Of a stretch of 64,000 nucleotides of DNA, positions 32,073 to 43,751 are shown in pieces (the first letter of the stretch is position 1; every line of letters starts with the position of its first letter). The DNA lies in contig OX335651.1 of assembly GCA_946894095.1 (NCBI GenBank), positions 16,948,501-17,012,500 of the forward strand, read 5' to 3'. The stretch comes from Incurvaria masculella (taxonomy: Eukaryota; Arthropoda; Insecta; Lepidoptera; Incurvariidae). The notes under the pieces are model-generated. The model saw only the letters and a list, made by a program, of their open reading frames with translations, was not told the DNA's origin and did not search any database. Position numbers and translations under genes: made by a program.

Positions 32073-32618
32073 TTAAGGTGGCCCAACCCGGCGGGCCAAA
32101 CTCATTCGCGGGCACGGTACAAAACCGTGCTGTTGCGCTCTGGGACCTTCTCTGTTTCAAAGAATAAGACAGGCTCCGGGATGAGGAAGATGCAACATGT
32201 CCACAAAAAAGACAATGTGCATAGTGTATGATTCGGTAAGATTTACGAAAATTTAAATTTCTAAACGACTTATAGCTAAAAGTAAACCACGACCGCTGTA
32301 GTAAAAAATCGAACCAAAACCAAATAGATTATAAATCTTGATTAAATAAGCTATGTCTGATGACTAATTTTTTTAAGATATTCTTACTTTATCATTGCGT
32401 AATCAACCTCCAAAGTTATTGTATAAAACGCGCGAAAAATTCGAACTTTCGGACCTTATAACTTAGAAACCAAACACATTTTTACAATGTCAATGGTCAT
32501 CAGACATCTAGTTCGATCAAATAAAGCTATTTTGAGCAAAATTTTGGATCTCTGACAAGAAATATGGGCGTGATCTTCTTTCCCCTTTTGTATGTGGAGA
32601 TGAGCGGGATGGGCCACC
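32073..32618 (-). mobile_element. TTAA-flanked MITE (piggyBac-like), copy P2
   Basis: TTAA at 32073-32076 and 32619-32622. The inner ends GGTGGCCCAACCCG and CGGGATGGGCCACC are inverted. The body is the reverse complement of P1 (for example CAAAATTTTGGATCTCTGACA against TGTCAAAGATCCCAAATTTTG). It sits directly at the left edge of a tandem repeat array that starts at 32623. Confidence 0.85.
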
Positions 32619-32622
32619 TTAA

Positions 32623-33616
32623 AACCTCAATGCCGCACAGTAAAGGAAATGATACCGCTTAGGCCGAGAGATCATGGGGCGTAAACTTACGCCATTTACA
32701 AATGTACAAATAGTAGAACGCACGAAACTGGACGCACTGCGCGTGACACTACCGCGGGCGGCGGATGTGAACCTGCTCAGGGTGGAGCTAGTGGAGAAGT
32801 TACTTACGTTATGTATATTATCAATGAGAAATATGTAGATACATAACTAACCCCGTGAAACCTCAATGACGCACAGTAAAGGAAAAGATACAGCTTATGC
32901 CGAAAGAGGAGGAATAAACGTACTCCATTCGCCTGAGGAAACCTCGCTGCGCTTAGCCGTGACCGCGTGCGCTGTACACATAGCACAACGCACGAAACAG
33001 GACGCACTGCACGTGACACTACCGCGTGCAGCGGATGTGAACTTACTAAGGATGGAGCCAGTGGAGAAGTTACTTATGTTATGTGTATTATCAATGAGAA
33101 AATATCACTTGCCCCCTATAAACTTCAATGACCCACAGTAAAGGAAATAATACAGCTTAGGCCAAGAGAGCGCGCGGCATAAACTAACGACATTCGCTCG
33201 ATGACGCCTCGCTTCGCTGGGCCGTGACCGCACTGTACAAATAGCCGGACGCACGGAACAAGTCGCACTACGCGTGACACTACCGCGGATAAGTTACTAA
33301 TGTTATGTGCATTATCAATGATAAAATACCACTGACCTCCTGAAAATATCATTGACGCACAGTAATGGTATTGGAAATGGCTTATGTCGAGAGATCGCGG
33401 GGCGTAAACTTACGCCATTGGCCTGACCACACCTCGCTGCGCTAGGTAGTGATCGCGTGCACTGTACAAATAGCCGAACGCACGAAACAGGACACACTGC
33501 GCGTGACACTACCGCGGGAGCCGGATGTGAACGATGGAAGGATGTGAACGATGGAAGGATGTGAACGTGAATGATGGAGCCATTGGAGAACTTACTTACG
33601 TTATGTGTATTTTCAA
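32623..33616. repeat. Tandem array T1, four units of about 225-260 bp
   Basis: Units start at about 32623, 32860, 33120 and 33345, with landmarks CTCAATGACGCACAGTAAAG, ACGCACGAAACAGGACGCAC and GTGACACTACCGCG, and end with GTTACTTACGTTATGTG. Units differ by substitutions and indels, and the last has a small internal triplication of GATGTGAACGATGGAAG-type sequence. No shared long frame; not CRISPR-like (units too long, no spacers). Confidence 0.85.
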
Positions 33617-34400
33617 AAATCCCCAAGATATATCTTATAAGTGATTTAAATGCAATTGTTGATACCTAAGTTTTTAATTTCAAAGATTGCTGCAAAGTCA
33701 AAACTTTCAAATTTATAGAACATATATTTTTCATATGTTCTTAGGTGTACAATTTAAGAATCATCAATACAGTTATATAGGTTATATATTTAGGTTTAAG
33801 TATAGTGTGTATTTATTGTATATTGTGTAGGAATTATGTTTCCTCTAAAGCTATTTCTCCATAGTTACTACTCGCACTACTGCTCACGATACCCAAAGGT
33901 AGACTGGTAGAAAATGCCTCCGGCGTTAAGTTGTACCTTTTGCCCGAGTTTTTTTTGAGTGCAATAAACTTATATAAATAAAATTAATAAATACTTTATT
34001 TGGACTACTCCATTATTTTAGAATTTCAAAATCATCCATTATAAAAATGCAAACACCACTTTTGTTTTATTCCAGATATCGTCAAGTGACGTAACTGCCC
34101 CCATCATGCGCCCGGGCCATGCGCTCGGCAGCGGAGCCTCCGGTCAGTTTCCGGTTCCGGCTGCCGAGCCTTTGACAAATCCACACCACTCCACACTCCG
34201 CGCGCAGCTAATTATTTCCACGGACGTTTTCTCCGGAATGCGACGCGGTCTTCCGGTCGTGAGAGACCCCCCGCTCCTCGGCAAGAAGCGGAGATGTTGG
34301 GACCTTGTTTCCGTGTTAATTATAATAAATGCATCAGCGAAAATAATATAATAATACAAACCAAAAGAAGACAATTAAATACCTTAAGTTTAATATTTTA
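33617..34400. other. Intergenic stretch with GC-rich island at 34085-34300
   Basis: The island mixes CpG-rich sequence with homeodomain-like cores (GCTAATTATT, GTTAATTATAATAAATGCAT). The 81-codon frame there has no domain. A regulatory role is possible but unproven. Confidence 0.3.
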
Positions 34401-34740
34401 GGGTCCCGTAGTTTAAGAGGACTCTTAAAGAATCACTGCTTTGTCCGTCTGTCTGTCAGTCAATTCCCTTTTTTCCGTATTTAACGCGTGGAAGTATTAA
34501 GTTTAAATGATTAGAAAATTCTCAGGTTAATTCTCACTTATATCTGCTAAAGAATCAAGATTCTAAGGCAACGCGGTGAAAAAGGACGGTTGTATCTCCT
34601 GCATATATTGACACTCGCAAATAATCAAAACCTATAGGGTACTTCCAGTTGACCTAGAACTTTTATTCATAGATCAAAATGAGATATAGGATGTTTTTTA
34701 CTAAATAACGCAGAAACGGCTGAACGTATTTGGATCTTTG
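34401..34740. repeat. Diverged AGGGTTCCG-type repeat of a second family
   Basis: Starts TTAGGGTCCCGTAGTTTAAG, followed by GTCCGTCTGTCTGTCAGTC, and contains GGGTACTTCCAGTTGACCTA. The layout parallels family A (GGGTTCCG edge, then GTCCGTC tract) but the inner sequence differs. Probably a related lepidopteran repeat. Confidence 0.4.
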
Positions 34741-35282
34741 GAACTTAGATAGATTACTACCTGGATTTTAATTTACTACACGTCCTTAACATATAAAAAT
34801 ATTTCTGTGCCTATCTTGTTCTCCTATTTTCCCATTTTTTTACCTCCGTTGTCACCCTTGTAAGTCCCTGCTTAGTCCTAAGCAGAGTATTTAGGATCAC
34901 CGTACCGGCGCTGGGTGTTGGTGTAAAGTTGTGAAGCGCGCATGAGGCACTATTTGCCGTTAGTTTCAGCAAGGGCCGGCGGGGAGGGAGGGGGTCAACT
35001 GACCGCGACTTAAGGAAAATTGTCGGACGATACATGCTGATTGAAATCATTCACTTGAACCTTAAAAGGTTTAGAATGTTGTTATCAATGATTGGTTGTA
35101 GTGTTAAAATTTTCCAGTATTATTTTTTATTGTATCTATATTTATAACTAAAAATAAATATATTTGACTAAAATACAAACTCACAGTACTATTTGATTGG
35201 GAAGGAAGTAAGAGACCTAAAATGTTATTTAAACAAACTTTCTCAAACTTGAAATCATATGGTGGTAATTGAAAGTCGTGTA

Positions 35283-35432
35283 AGCCTGGTTTTCACCAAG
35301 TGCTGATTTATTTTAATTGACACTTAAAGGGCCTTTAATACTAAAGTATATTGTACTGGTATCGATTGCGAGATGGTACGCAACGCCCTTTAATGTGAGG
35401 ATTAAGCAAATCAGTACTTGGTGGAAGAGACC
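35283..35432 (+). mobile_element. MITE family M3, short copy
   Basis: The left end GGTTTTCACCAAGTGCTGATTT and the right end AAATCAGTACTTGGTGGAAG are inverted with few mismatches (150 bp). A longer inverted copy is at 39573-39762. Confidence 0.75.
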
Positions 35433-35588
35433 CTAACTTTACTAAGATATAGTAACCTATATGCGCAAACCAGCACGTTCAAGTGAGGAAAGCAATATTA
35501 CATCAAGGACAATTTTACCTGTGAAATATCTCACTTCTAATCGTAATTTCCAAAACATTTTCTTTTATTATAGTAGATTATACACCAT

Positions 35589-36709
35589 TTCTACTTCATT
35601 TTGTACGCTGAAAGGTTTCTCCTGCCCGACCTTATTTTACGAACTGTAAAGTTCGAAGCTTCCTGTAGCAATAAAGGCACCGGCCGGGGTCGCCTGTAGC
35701 GACGGCCGGCAAATTGTATGAGGTGTTTAAGTAAAGTTGGACCGCGGTCCGGCGTCTTAGGTAAACTAACCGTGGCTCTGCAGCGGCTGAATATCCCCGC
35801 TATTTGAATTAGAGGCAACTTTGGTACGTGTGTGCAATGAGCACGCGGGCGGAAGATCGACTAATAGTCTATATTCTACGCCATCGTTCTATTTTATACT
35901 AAGCTGACAGGTTTCTCTCCGCCACTCTTATATGACGAGTTTTAAAGTTCGAAGCTTCTGTAGCAATGGCGGCACCGGCCGGGGTCGGCTGTAGCGACGG
36001 CCGGCAAATTGTATGAGGTGTTTAAGTAAAGTTGGACCGCGGTCTGGCGACTTAGGTTAACTAACCGTGGCTCTGCAGCGGCTGAATATCCCCGCTATTT
36101 GAATTAGAGGTAACCTTGGTACGTGTGTGCAATCAACACACGGGCGGAAGATCGACTAATAGTCTATATTCTACGCCATCGTTCTACTTATATCCTACGC
36201 TGACAGGTTTCTCTCGCCCGACCTTATTTTACGAACTGTAAAGTTCGAAGCTTCCTGTAGCAATGGAGGCACCGGCCGGGGTCGCCTGTAGCGACGGCCG
36301 GCAAATTGTATGAGGTGTTTAAGTAAAGTTGGACCGCGGTCCGGCGTCTTAGGTAAACTAACCGTGGCTCTGCAGCGGCTGAACATCCCCGCTATTTGAA
36401 TTAGAGGCAACTTTGGTACGTGTGTGCAATGAGCACGCGGGTGGAAAATCAACTAATAGTCTATATTCTACGCCATCGTTCTACTTATATACTACGCTAA
36501 CAGGTTTCTCTCGCCCGACCTTATTTTACGAACTGTAAAGTTCGAAGCTTCCTGTAGCATTGGAGGCACCGGCCGGGGTCGGCTGTAGCGACGGCCGGCA
36601 AATTGTATGAGGTGTTTAAGTAAAGTTGGACCGCGGTCCGGCGTCTTAGGTAATCTAACCGTGGCTCTGCAGCGGCTGAATATCCCCGCTATTTGAATTA
36701 GAGGCAATT
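35589..36709. repeat. Tandem array T2, four units of 296-297 bp
   Basis: The landmark GTTTCTC starts at about 35615, 35911, 36207 and 36504. The last unit is cut at 36709. Each unit has the 12-bp palindrome GGACCGCGGTCC (one base changed in unit 2), a hairpin CCGGCC...GTCG...CGAC...GGCCGG, and TTCGAAGCTT. On the minus strand three of four units keep one open frame of about 70-85 codons (starting PLIQIAGIFSRCRATV). Unit 2 breaks it, and the unit length is not consistently a multiple of three. Likely a local satellite. Confidence 0.9.
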
Positions 36710-38889
36710 AAAATAAGTATCGGACGATTTTCATCCAAAAATTAGTCACCGGATTAAGAAGAATTACATGTCAACCAATTTTGCCGATCACAATTTGAAA
36801 AAATATCCATGCAAAACAATACAAATTATTAAAGTTGAACTTACGCTTAAGATAATTTTGAAATTTGAAAATATACAATGACAAGAATGAATGAATTCTA
36901 CACGATGAACCAGCTGAGTGCAGCTGCAAGGAGCTGGATGAATCCTTGCAAGTAAACTCATGGCTGAATGCTCCGTTAGGTCAGGTAAGTAAAAGTAACA
37001 CAATCGAAGAGTATGTACATATGAGAAGATATAGAAGTGTCGTTATTTGAAAAATTCCGATTTCTTCAACTGATTTGTGTACGTATACTGTAAAAAAACG
37101 AACCGGCAAGCTTAAAGGTTACGTTTAAAATAGATAAATTGGGTGTCGAGTTCGTCCAATATCGACCTAGCGCCCGCCTCCCGCGAAGGGGCTGAAGGAT
37201 ATTGGATTAGATTTTGCCTGGTTATACTCCTCGCTTGCCGACTTTGCAAGTTAGGGCCACCTAAGTACATGCACGATGAAAACACGACTTCGGAGTTTGA
37301 CTTCCTAAGTGGTTGTGGTTTTGTCGATCTGAGCCACTATTAATTATTCTGTGACCGAGCGTGTGGAGCCAGATGTGTGGGTGGCCACCCTGGGCACCTC
37401 TATGTGGAACTTGAGCTGCAGAAAATATCACTTTGGTCTAATCTAACCTAACATTTGTTGCCTTCTGTGTTAAATGAATTTGGTTCACTTAATTTTAAAT
37501 CGACTGATTCCACTAAACCCTATGGAGAAAATGAAAGCTTTATTTTTTTCCTTATTCTTGATTTCGTTTTATGTTTTTTCCTATTGTGTACAGTTTCACA
37601 GATTTTTCCTTCAAATCCATTAAATACACGACATGGATTATGTAATATGCATTTTTTCAAACACATAATAAATTCATTAGTTTTAAATTCGATCATTCGG
37701 GTCTTCTTTTCAAATTAAAAAACAAAAAAAATAGTAAGTTAGACATTATATAAAAGCAAACCTGTTCTTTTAATTTGAAGATACCTAGCCAAATGTTACA
37801 GTAGGAACGGGTGTAAGTTGTTGGTTGCATTTAAGGATGCGTGAATATTAGGGTTTTGTATGATCCTCTTTTCGGAAGTCTATATTTAGTGCGTGAGAAG
37901 GGGTGGATGAGGGTGTGTGTGGGTGTGATTTAGCGTGTGAATACCATTATGAGTTCACCGTATTTTCAACGTTTATATCTTTTTTGTTACGAAACTGAAA
38001 AACATAAGACACTAAATTTATAACGAACTATACATTTTCATCAATGTATTTATAGCAGGGCTGATTTATAGCACATTTTAACACATCGTTTTTAACTAAA
38101 TGCACATCAAATCTTCCTGCTCATTCGTCGTCATATGACTTTTGAGACATATTAATCAATTTGCGCCAATTTCATTCCGCAATCTGTGGATGCACTTATA
38201 CGACTGTTTCTACATCCGGGTCTCGCTGCAGAGTAACCTCTGGACTCAGCCAGCGAGTTATTAGGTATCATTCGTGCCCGTGCAATCTCTACCTACACAT
38301 TCGAGTGAGAGGAAACTGACTATCTATCTCTCCCACGGCATCCTGTCCATCCAAACGCACCTCACTGCGTCCACCAATTTATAGACTTACGCTCCTACAT
38401 CCACACATATTTATTTATTTATTTATTTATTCATTTATAAGGTTCACTTACAGAGTAATGTGTTAGAACATGTAAAAATAAAATTGTTTTACAATTATGT
38501 TTTATACATAACATTATAATGATAAGTGTTTTTGGTATTTTTTCCTTGTTCATTTAAACTCACTGAATAACGATCTATATTTGAAGCGTGGGCCTATATG
38601 AATATTTTGCTAAATTTAATTTATTACTCGTTCCGCTCTTTAGCGTAACACGTTCGCCCAGCATAGGAGGTTCATAGTAAATTATATATTCCGAATGAAA
38701 CTACTGTGAAAATGTTACCTGTTTCTGCTAGCCACACCAAAATCTCTACGTGACGTATGAAGATTAATAAGTATATATATATTGGGTAGCTGTAGCCATA
38801 AGCAGAATTGTACTCACTGTTTATTCACGCCATCTCAAATAATATATTAAATATAAGAAGATATCGATCCTATATTATATTCACTTTCT
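36710..38889. other. 2.2-kb stretch without recognisable gene
   Basis: AT-rich with short frames. A (TTTA)n tract at 38408-38430, followed by TTTATAAGGTTCACTTACAG, resembles a LINE tail remnant. Nothing else supported. Confidence 0.4.
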
Positions 38890-38967
38890 GCCCTCCTTAT
38901 TAAAAAACTGTTACCGTAACTATATATGAAGCTCATATGTAGTTACCGCCTTTTTAATAAGGAGGGC
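38890..38967. repeat. 78-nt long hairpin
   Basis: GCCCTCCTTATTAAAAA (38890-38906) pairs perfectly with 38951-38967. The stem continues imperfectly (TGTTACCGTAACTATATATGA against TCATATGTAGTTACCG) almost to a 3-nt loop. The shape, a long stem with a few bulges, resembles a microRNA precursor or a tiny foldback element. Confidence 0.8.
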
Positions 38968-39329
38968 ACGATTATACTTTCGTTATATGTGAATCTGTTT
39001 TATTTGTTTGATCATGATGTTGCGTTGACCATTTGCTCTGATACGAGCCACATATTAGACTCAGTGGAGTCATATTCACATTTCTCTCTTTCATTTTAAT
39101 GAACGCACAGTCCTTCTCGAATTTCTTGCACGTAAAATCTATCTAGAAGTTTAATTCTTTTCTCATACGATTTAACTGAACGACATGGAATACCAGCTAC
39201 CTTCGTTATTATCAGCAGAATTTTAAAAAAAAACTTCAGAAAAAAGCGGTTACACAGTACGCCTGTCCGAGAGTTGTACTAAAGCTCTATAGGTACACCT
39301 ATAGAGACCTGGAGCTCGTATAGCGGGCG

Positions 39330-39500
39330 AGCGGTGCCGAGCGGCGTCCTTCCAAGAATAATGGAGGCCAATAATGAGATAGAAGCGAATAAATTAATTA
39401 TTAAAGTCGGAGAGATGAAAGCGGCGCTTTGACGACGTCCCCGCCCGCGAGGGCAAAAACGAGACGGGAGCCACCGAGGCGATTCTTTAGAGACTTACAA
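39330..39500. promoter_or_regulatory. Enhancer-like GC-rich island with homeodomain cores
   Basis: GGGCGAGCGGTGCCGAGCGG and CCCCGCCCGCGAGGGC flank an AT core GCGAATAAATTAATTATTAA with GGCCAATAATGAGA nearby. No coding frame. Composition suggests conserved regulatory DNA (inference). Confidence 0.3.
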
Positions 39501-39572
39501 CCTACGTACGGATTGGCTTAGTGGTTGGTTCAGTTCATTAACACGGGTTTGATACCCTGCCAACGGACACTA

Positions 39573-39762
39573 AGGGCTTCTTGCACCAAGCATTGAATAA
39601 CTTATCGATACCAGTCATTGACTTTGAAATTGTTGTACTCTGTGTTGTACACTGTGTGTGTTGAAATTGTAGTTCGTGTTAGTACAAGATAATCAGCACT
39701 TTAGTAATAAAGGGTATTTAAGTGTCAATTAAAATAAATCAGCACTTGTTGAAAACCAGGCG
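39573..39762 (-). mobile_element. MITE family M3, longer copy
   Basis: Right end AATAAATCAGCACTTGTTGA then AAACCAGG mirrors the left end of the copy at 35283. Left end AGGGCTTCTTGCACCAAGCA. Internal GTTGTACTCTGTGTTGTACA is not in the shorter copy, so one is a deletion derivative or they differ in subfamily. Confidence 0.65.
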
Positions 39763-40100
39763 GCTCGTAGCATCTTCAGACTGGCAAAATTATTTTTTAT
39801 TTCACATTGATCGTTATCATTTCGAGCGTTATATCCAGATGTAGCAACTAAAATGGAAGGAGTATTTTAAATACAATAGCGCGTTTACTTACAAATCTTT
39901 TAATAGTCATTTTCTCGAGTTCCAACGACATTGTAAGAACACGTAAGAACATTCGATGTTGCACGCGTCCCGAATCCGTAATCAAACTAACGATGACATT
40001 TTTTACTAACTCGTGGCTAAGATACCGCCACACGAATAAGTTTCGACTCTCCCGAATTCTCGCTGAGTATCTCCTTGCTCTATTTATTTCCTCGAGAATC

Positions 40101-40131
40101 ATCATCGAAATGAGGTGTTCATTTCGATGAT
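40101..40131. repeat. Perfect 13-bp hairpin
   Basis: ATCATCGAAATGA and TCATTTCGATGAT around loop GGTGT. It lies at the edge of a GC-rich stretch (40140-40330) that has no recognised gene despite a 110-codon frame. Confidence 0.75.
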
Positions 40132-40547
40132 GGATCTTAAATTGGCAGCGCGTGATCAAAATCTGCTGTTCGACTCACCGTGGCCACAGAATAGTCCGTG
40201 GCCTCTCACCTCAGCCGCTGAATCAGGCGTGCAGTCACCGCGAGTCCGCCCGCGGGACGCGGCGGTGTCGTCACTGTATGAATCACGCGGCGAGCTTTAT
40301 TTCGTAAGCCGGTGGCAGCCCACGTTTGTGATCACTGTTCGAAACGATTATGCTGAAGGGGGGGTGTGCGTCAAAGTAGTTGACGCCAGGGTTGTTCGTG
40401 ACTATTTCTACTATAACTTATCAAAAATAAGAAGTTACAGTCTATAACTTTAGAGGCGACCACATTTTTCACATTACATTTCATTTATTAAGGAGAAAAC
40501 ACTCACAAAGTACATACAATAAAAACAATATGGAAAACAAAAAACTG

Positions 40548-40695
40548 CTTCCATGAAGGTCAGCGTTCGCCATCCAGTCCTATGTAACCATGCATATAAA
40601 GCGTCATTGGATAGCACCGTATTCATTCGAGAATGCGATGTATTTGTTTAATATCTTGACTATGGGTGTGGTTTAGCCATCCATGTCCATTTACA
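40548..40695 (+). mobile_element. Degenerate SINE 3' end
   Basis: CCATCCAGTCCTATGTAACCATGCA, split here as CCATCCAGT and TGTAACCATGCA, then GTGGTTTAGCCATCCATGTCC and a short A-run follow the order of the SINE 3' body. The head is lost. Confidence 0.6.
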
Positions 40696-40699
40696 GAAA

Positions 40700-41776
40700 A
40701 AAAAACTTCTTATTTAGATATAATTTTAATATAAAGAATAAATTCTTATAATAAGAATAATAGGTTTCAAACAACCTTTTCCAAGAAACTATGAATCTAA
40801 TGTAATTGTTTCGTGTGCACGCTGAGCCCTACGCAGCTGTTCTAGTGCGCGCTCTCCTACATGTTTATAATTCTCTCCGAGCATAGTTTATTGGCATACG
40901 TTGTTCATGTTTAGATACTGAATCAATCTTCAAATTATTAATGAGGACGGTAAGGATAAGGCCCCATTTATCTATTTGTAATTATATGTGCCACTGGCTC
41001 ATTGACAGCTTTACTTTGCATACCCATATTTTTGTAATTAATAGTAGGTACGCAGAATCACTTGTACTAAAACACATTGGTTAGTCACATTTTCAGAGAC
41101 ATCTTTATTCATTTGTCAACCGCAAAAGCTACTATTTTAAACGTTTGTGGGTAAACAAAGTCATAACAGGCGCCAGCCGGCTCAAAGAGCGCTTATATGT
41201 AGATAATAATAGCCTACAACATAGAACTGAAAATTCTTAACCCCTTGTAAGTTGTCTCCTTGTAAGAGCTCAATGCATGATGTAGGTAGAAAGTTATCGA
41301 ATAGAGAGCGAATACGAACTACACTCGTCGGTTAAAAACGGAAATAGTCCATGATCTGAAACGTACATAAAACTTGAAAGTAAGATCAAATCAAGATCAT
41401 AATGACTTGAGCAATGTTCTGCATCAAATATACTGATTATTTGAACATAGATACATACGCAGCGAAATATAAGGACGCAAACACATTTAGAATAAATCCA
41501 ATTATACTTTTAAAATGAGCGGAAAATGTATTTGAATCCGCATATTAAATGTACAGAGATGTCGCTGTTAAACCAGTGCTAACAGAAATGGATATAATAT
41601 GTTTAGGGTAAAGGTGTCGTTCAAGAAACCTGAAGATTGTATTTTCACAATAAGTTTAAAATTTTGAGAAAAGCATGAACATTCTTATACCTATGCAACG
41701 AAATATTAATAAACCCCATTGTGACTTAGGTACCTAATTCTTTGAAAACTTCCTATCGTATTGCTAACTGAGCCCG
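40700..41776. other. Stretch without recognisable gene
   Basis: AT-rich, no domain-bearing frame or repeat recognised. Confidence 0.4.
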
Positions 41777-41778
41777 TA

Positions 41779-42097
41779 GTCCCAGCTGTCACCTTAATTG
41801 GCGTTTACGGCAAACCTATCGACTGGCGATTTCAAATGTATGGAGAAATTGAAGAGCGCGCGCACTAACATTTGCGAGTCCGAGTTTGATTTGACAGTTT
41901 ACTCATCGTCGGCGTTAATACGTCGACGTTGCCGTTTACGCCGAATCCGCGTTTTCATACAAATCGGAAGTCCCAGTTTTACTTTGACAGCTTGAAAAAG
42001 TAAAACCACAGAATATCTAGTAACAACTTGTATGGAGTTTGACATTTTTACGGAACTTCAAAGTTCCGTAAACGCCAGTTTAGGTGACGACTGGGAC
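41779..42097 (+). mobile_element. TA-flanked MITE, family M1
   Basis: 319 bp with about 32-bp imperfect terminal inverted repeats: GTCCCAGCTGTCACCTTAAT against the reverse complement of GTGACGACTGGGAC, extending through GGCGTTTACGG. TA on both sides (41777-41778, 42098-42099) indicates Tc1/mariner-type target choice. The right arm carries an internal palindrome, TTTACGGAACTT/AAGTTCCGTAAA. A degenerate inverted copy is at 8555-8876. No transposase. Confidence 0.85.
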
Positions 42098-42635
42098 TAG
42101 CAGCTCTGTATGCTTTCAAATACATAACGAATTTTAGAATAGAATGTTAGAATTTCACAACGTGGCACGTTCTTAAAGCCGTCAACCTTCATAAATTATT
42201 GAAAAATCACCGACGCTATTTTTTCCAAACAAAACCCCATAACTTTGGTTTGTTATTAATGTGAGCACTCGACTTTACGGCTTCGGGTTTAGGTAATTCT
42301 AGCGTCATAAAAATTGGTTCGGCCCGTGACTTCATCGCCGCAGGAACAAAGAAGCGCTTTGTAATTAAACTGTGTACTTTGTTGGGTTTAGTGCAGCGAC
42401 CTGTGGTTACGCCCGGAGTTATGTTTTATGTTTAGCCCAAATTGCAGTCTCGTGACCTTATTGGAGTGATTCATGCCTTATAGGTGAGTATCGAGGTTAA
42501 TATGCAATAACTACTTCCATGGCGGCGAGAGCTGAAAATGTTGCTAGTCTCAGAAATGTAACGGGTTTAATAGTGTATTTGCTCACAGACCATGACCTTC
42601 CGGAGCAGTGAAAAAAGTGACTAAAAGTCAGATGA

Positions 42636-42864
42636 GAAAAATACGGCCAAGTGCGAGTCGGACTCGCACACGAAGGGTTCCGTACCATCGTACAAGATTT
42701 AACACCAAAAAATCACGTCTTTTGTATGGGGGCCCCCCCTTTATTCTGTTACCTATTTGTTGTTATAGCGGTTCATGTTTTTTCAGTTGTCTACCTATTA
42801 CAGTTCATGAGATACAGCCCTGTGACAGACGGACGGACGGTACTTTGGGTACGGAACCCTAAGA
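42636..42864 (-). mobile_element. Family A dispersed repeat, copy 6
   Basis: Intact hairpin GTGCGAGTCGGACTCGCAC at left. The centre and minisatellite are shortened (only two ACGG units at about 42831-42840). Right edge GGGTACGGAACCC. About 230 bp. Confidence 0.85.
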
Positions 42865-42936
42865 AGGGATAACTTTAATCATGCATCACTACATGAAGAA
42901 TAAAGCAACTTATGCAATGTGGAAACATATTTAATT

Positions 42937-42993
42937 AACCGACTTGAAAGAAAAGGAGGAGGTTCTCAATTCGTCGGAATCTTTTTTTATTTT
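42937..42993 (+). repeat. ACCGACTT-ended repeat fragment
   Basis: AACCGACTTGAAAGAAAAGG then AGGAGGTTCTCAATTCGTCGG, the inverted counterpart of 23771-23823. The two share the end but little beyond it. Confidence 0.6.
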
Positions 42994-43013
42994 TTGTTTA
43001 ACGCATTACAAAG

Positions 43014-43194
43014 TTTTTTTTTTATGTGACTGGACATGATGGCTAATACCACACCTTCTGTCATGGTATTAGCCCAACACACCACATGGGAACTAGGTGC
43101 CATGCCAGGACCTTCCTTATATTGCACGGCTACATTGAACTGGATGGAAAACACGGACAATTTTCATTGCCGCTTCGACCATCGTTCATTCAAT
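43014..43194 (-). mobile_element. 5S-headed SINE, 3' part (left of insertion)
   Basis: Starts with the T-run/ATGTGACTGG 3' end and runs to CGTTCATTCAAT, where the DNA transposon begins. The other part of the same SINE resumes at 48020, as shown by the uninterrupted copy at 12619 (TTCATTCAATGCGATGGTACC). Confidence 0.9.
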
Positions 43195-43751
43195 CCCAAC
43201 TAGCACACAAGCTTCATTAGCATCCCATTTTGGCTGCTGCAACAGCTTTTCGCTATAAAACAGCATTACAGGAGTGCTGAGAATATCTTAAAGCTCTTAA
43301 AATGAGTTGTCAAACACTAGTTTTACTTATTATTACCTTAAGGTCCATAAAAGCTGTATTCGGGCGCTAGAAACCCCTTAAGGGTGTACAATTACGGTTA
43401 GTAACGCTTTTGTGCAGCTACTTTATACAGCTTTTAGAGTTCCATTACACCTAAAGCTCTACTAGAGTGAAAATAGAGTTCTGCGATACCTTAAGATCTA
43501 CAAGAGCGGTCATAAAAGGTATTTACTGTTTAATGGCGAATTTCACCGCTCCTTAGCTGCTAGCAGTTGAAGAGGTCTAAGTAACTCTCCAAAGCTGCTT
43601 ATGGCCATAAAATACGCTATTGTAATACCAAAAGTAGATTTTGAAGCTCTTGTAGATTATCGAGTTCTACAATAGCCGCGTAGACTTCTTTAGGCTGTTT
43701 ATATGGTCAGCAATTTTAAATCGATAACACAACGAGAAGTTTTCTTGTATC

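Noticed and set aside
36195..36452. Recurring 70-85-codon frame in array T2 as a gene
   Set aside because: One of four units breaks it, the unit length is not a multiple of three, and there is no domain. Kept only as a note under the array.
32623..36709. CRISPR arrays
   Set aside because: Units are 225-297 bp, contiguous and without spacers; the genome is eukaryotic by content.
40115..40447. 110-codon open frame
   Set aside because: Lies on a hairpin and a GC-rich island; no recognisable domain or transcript signals.
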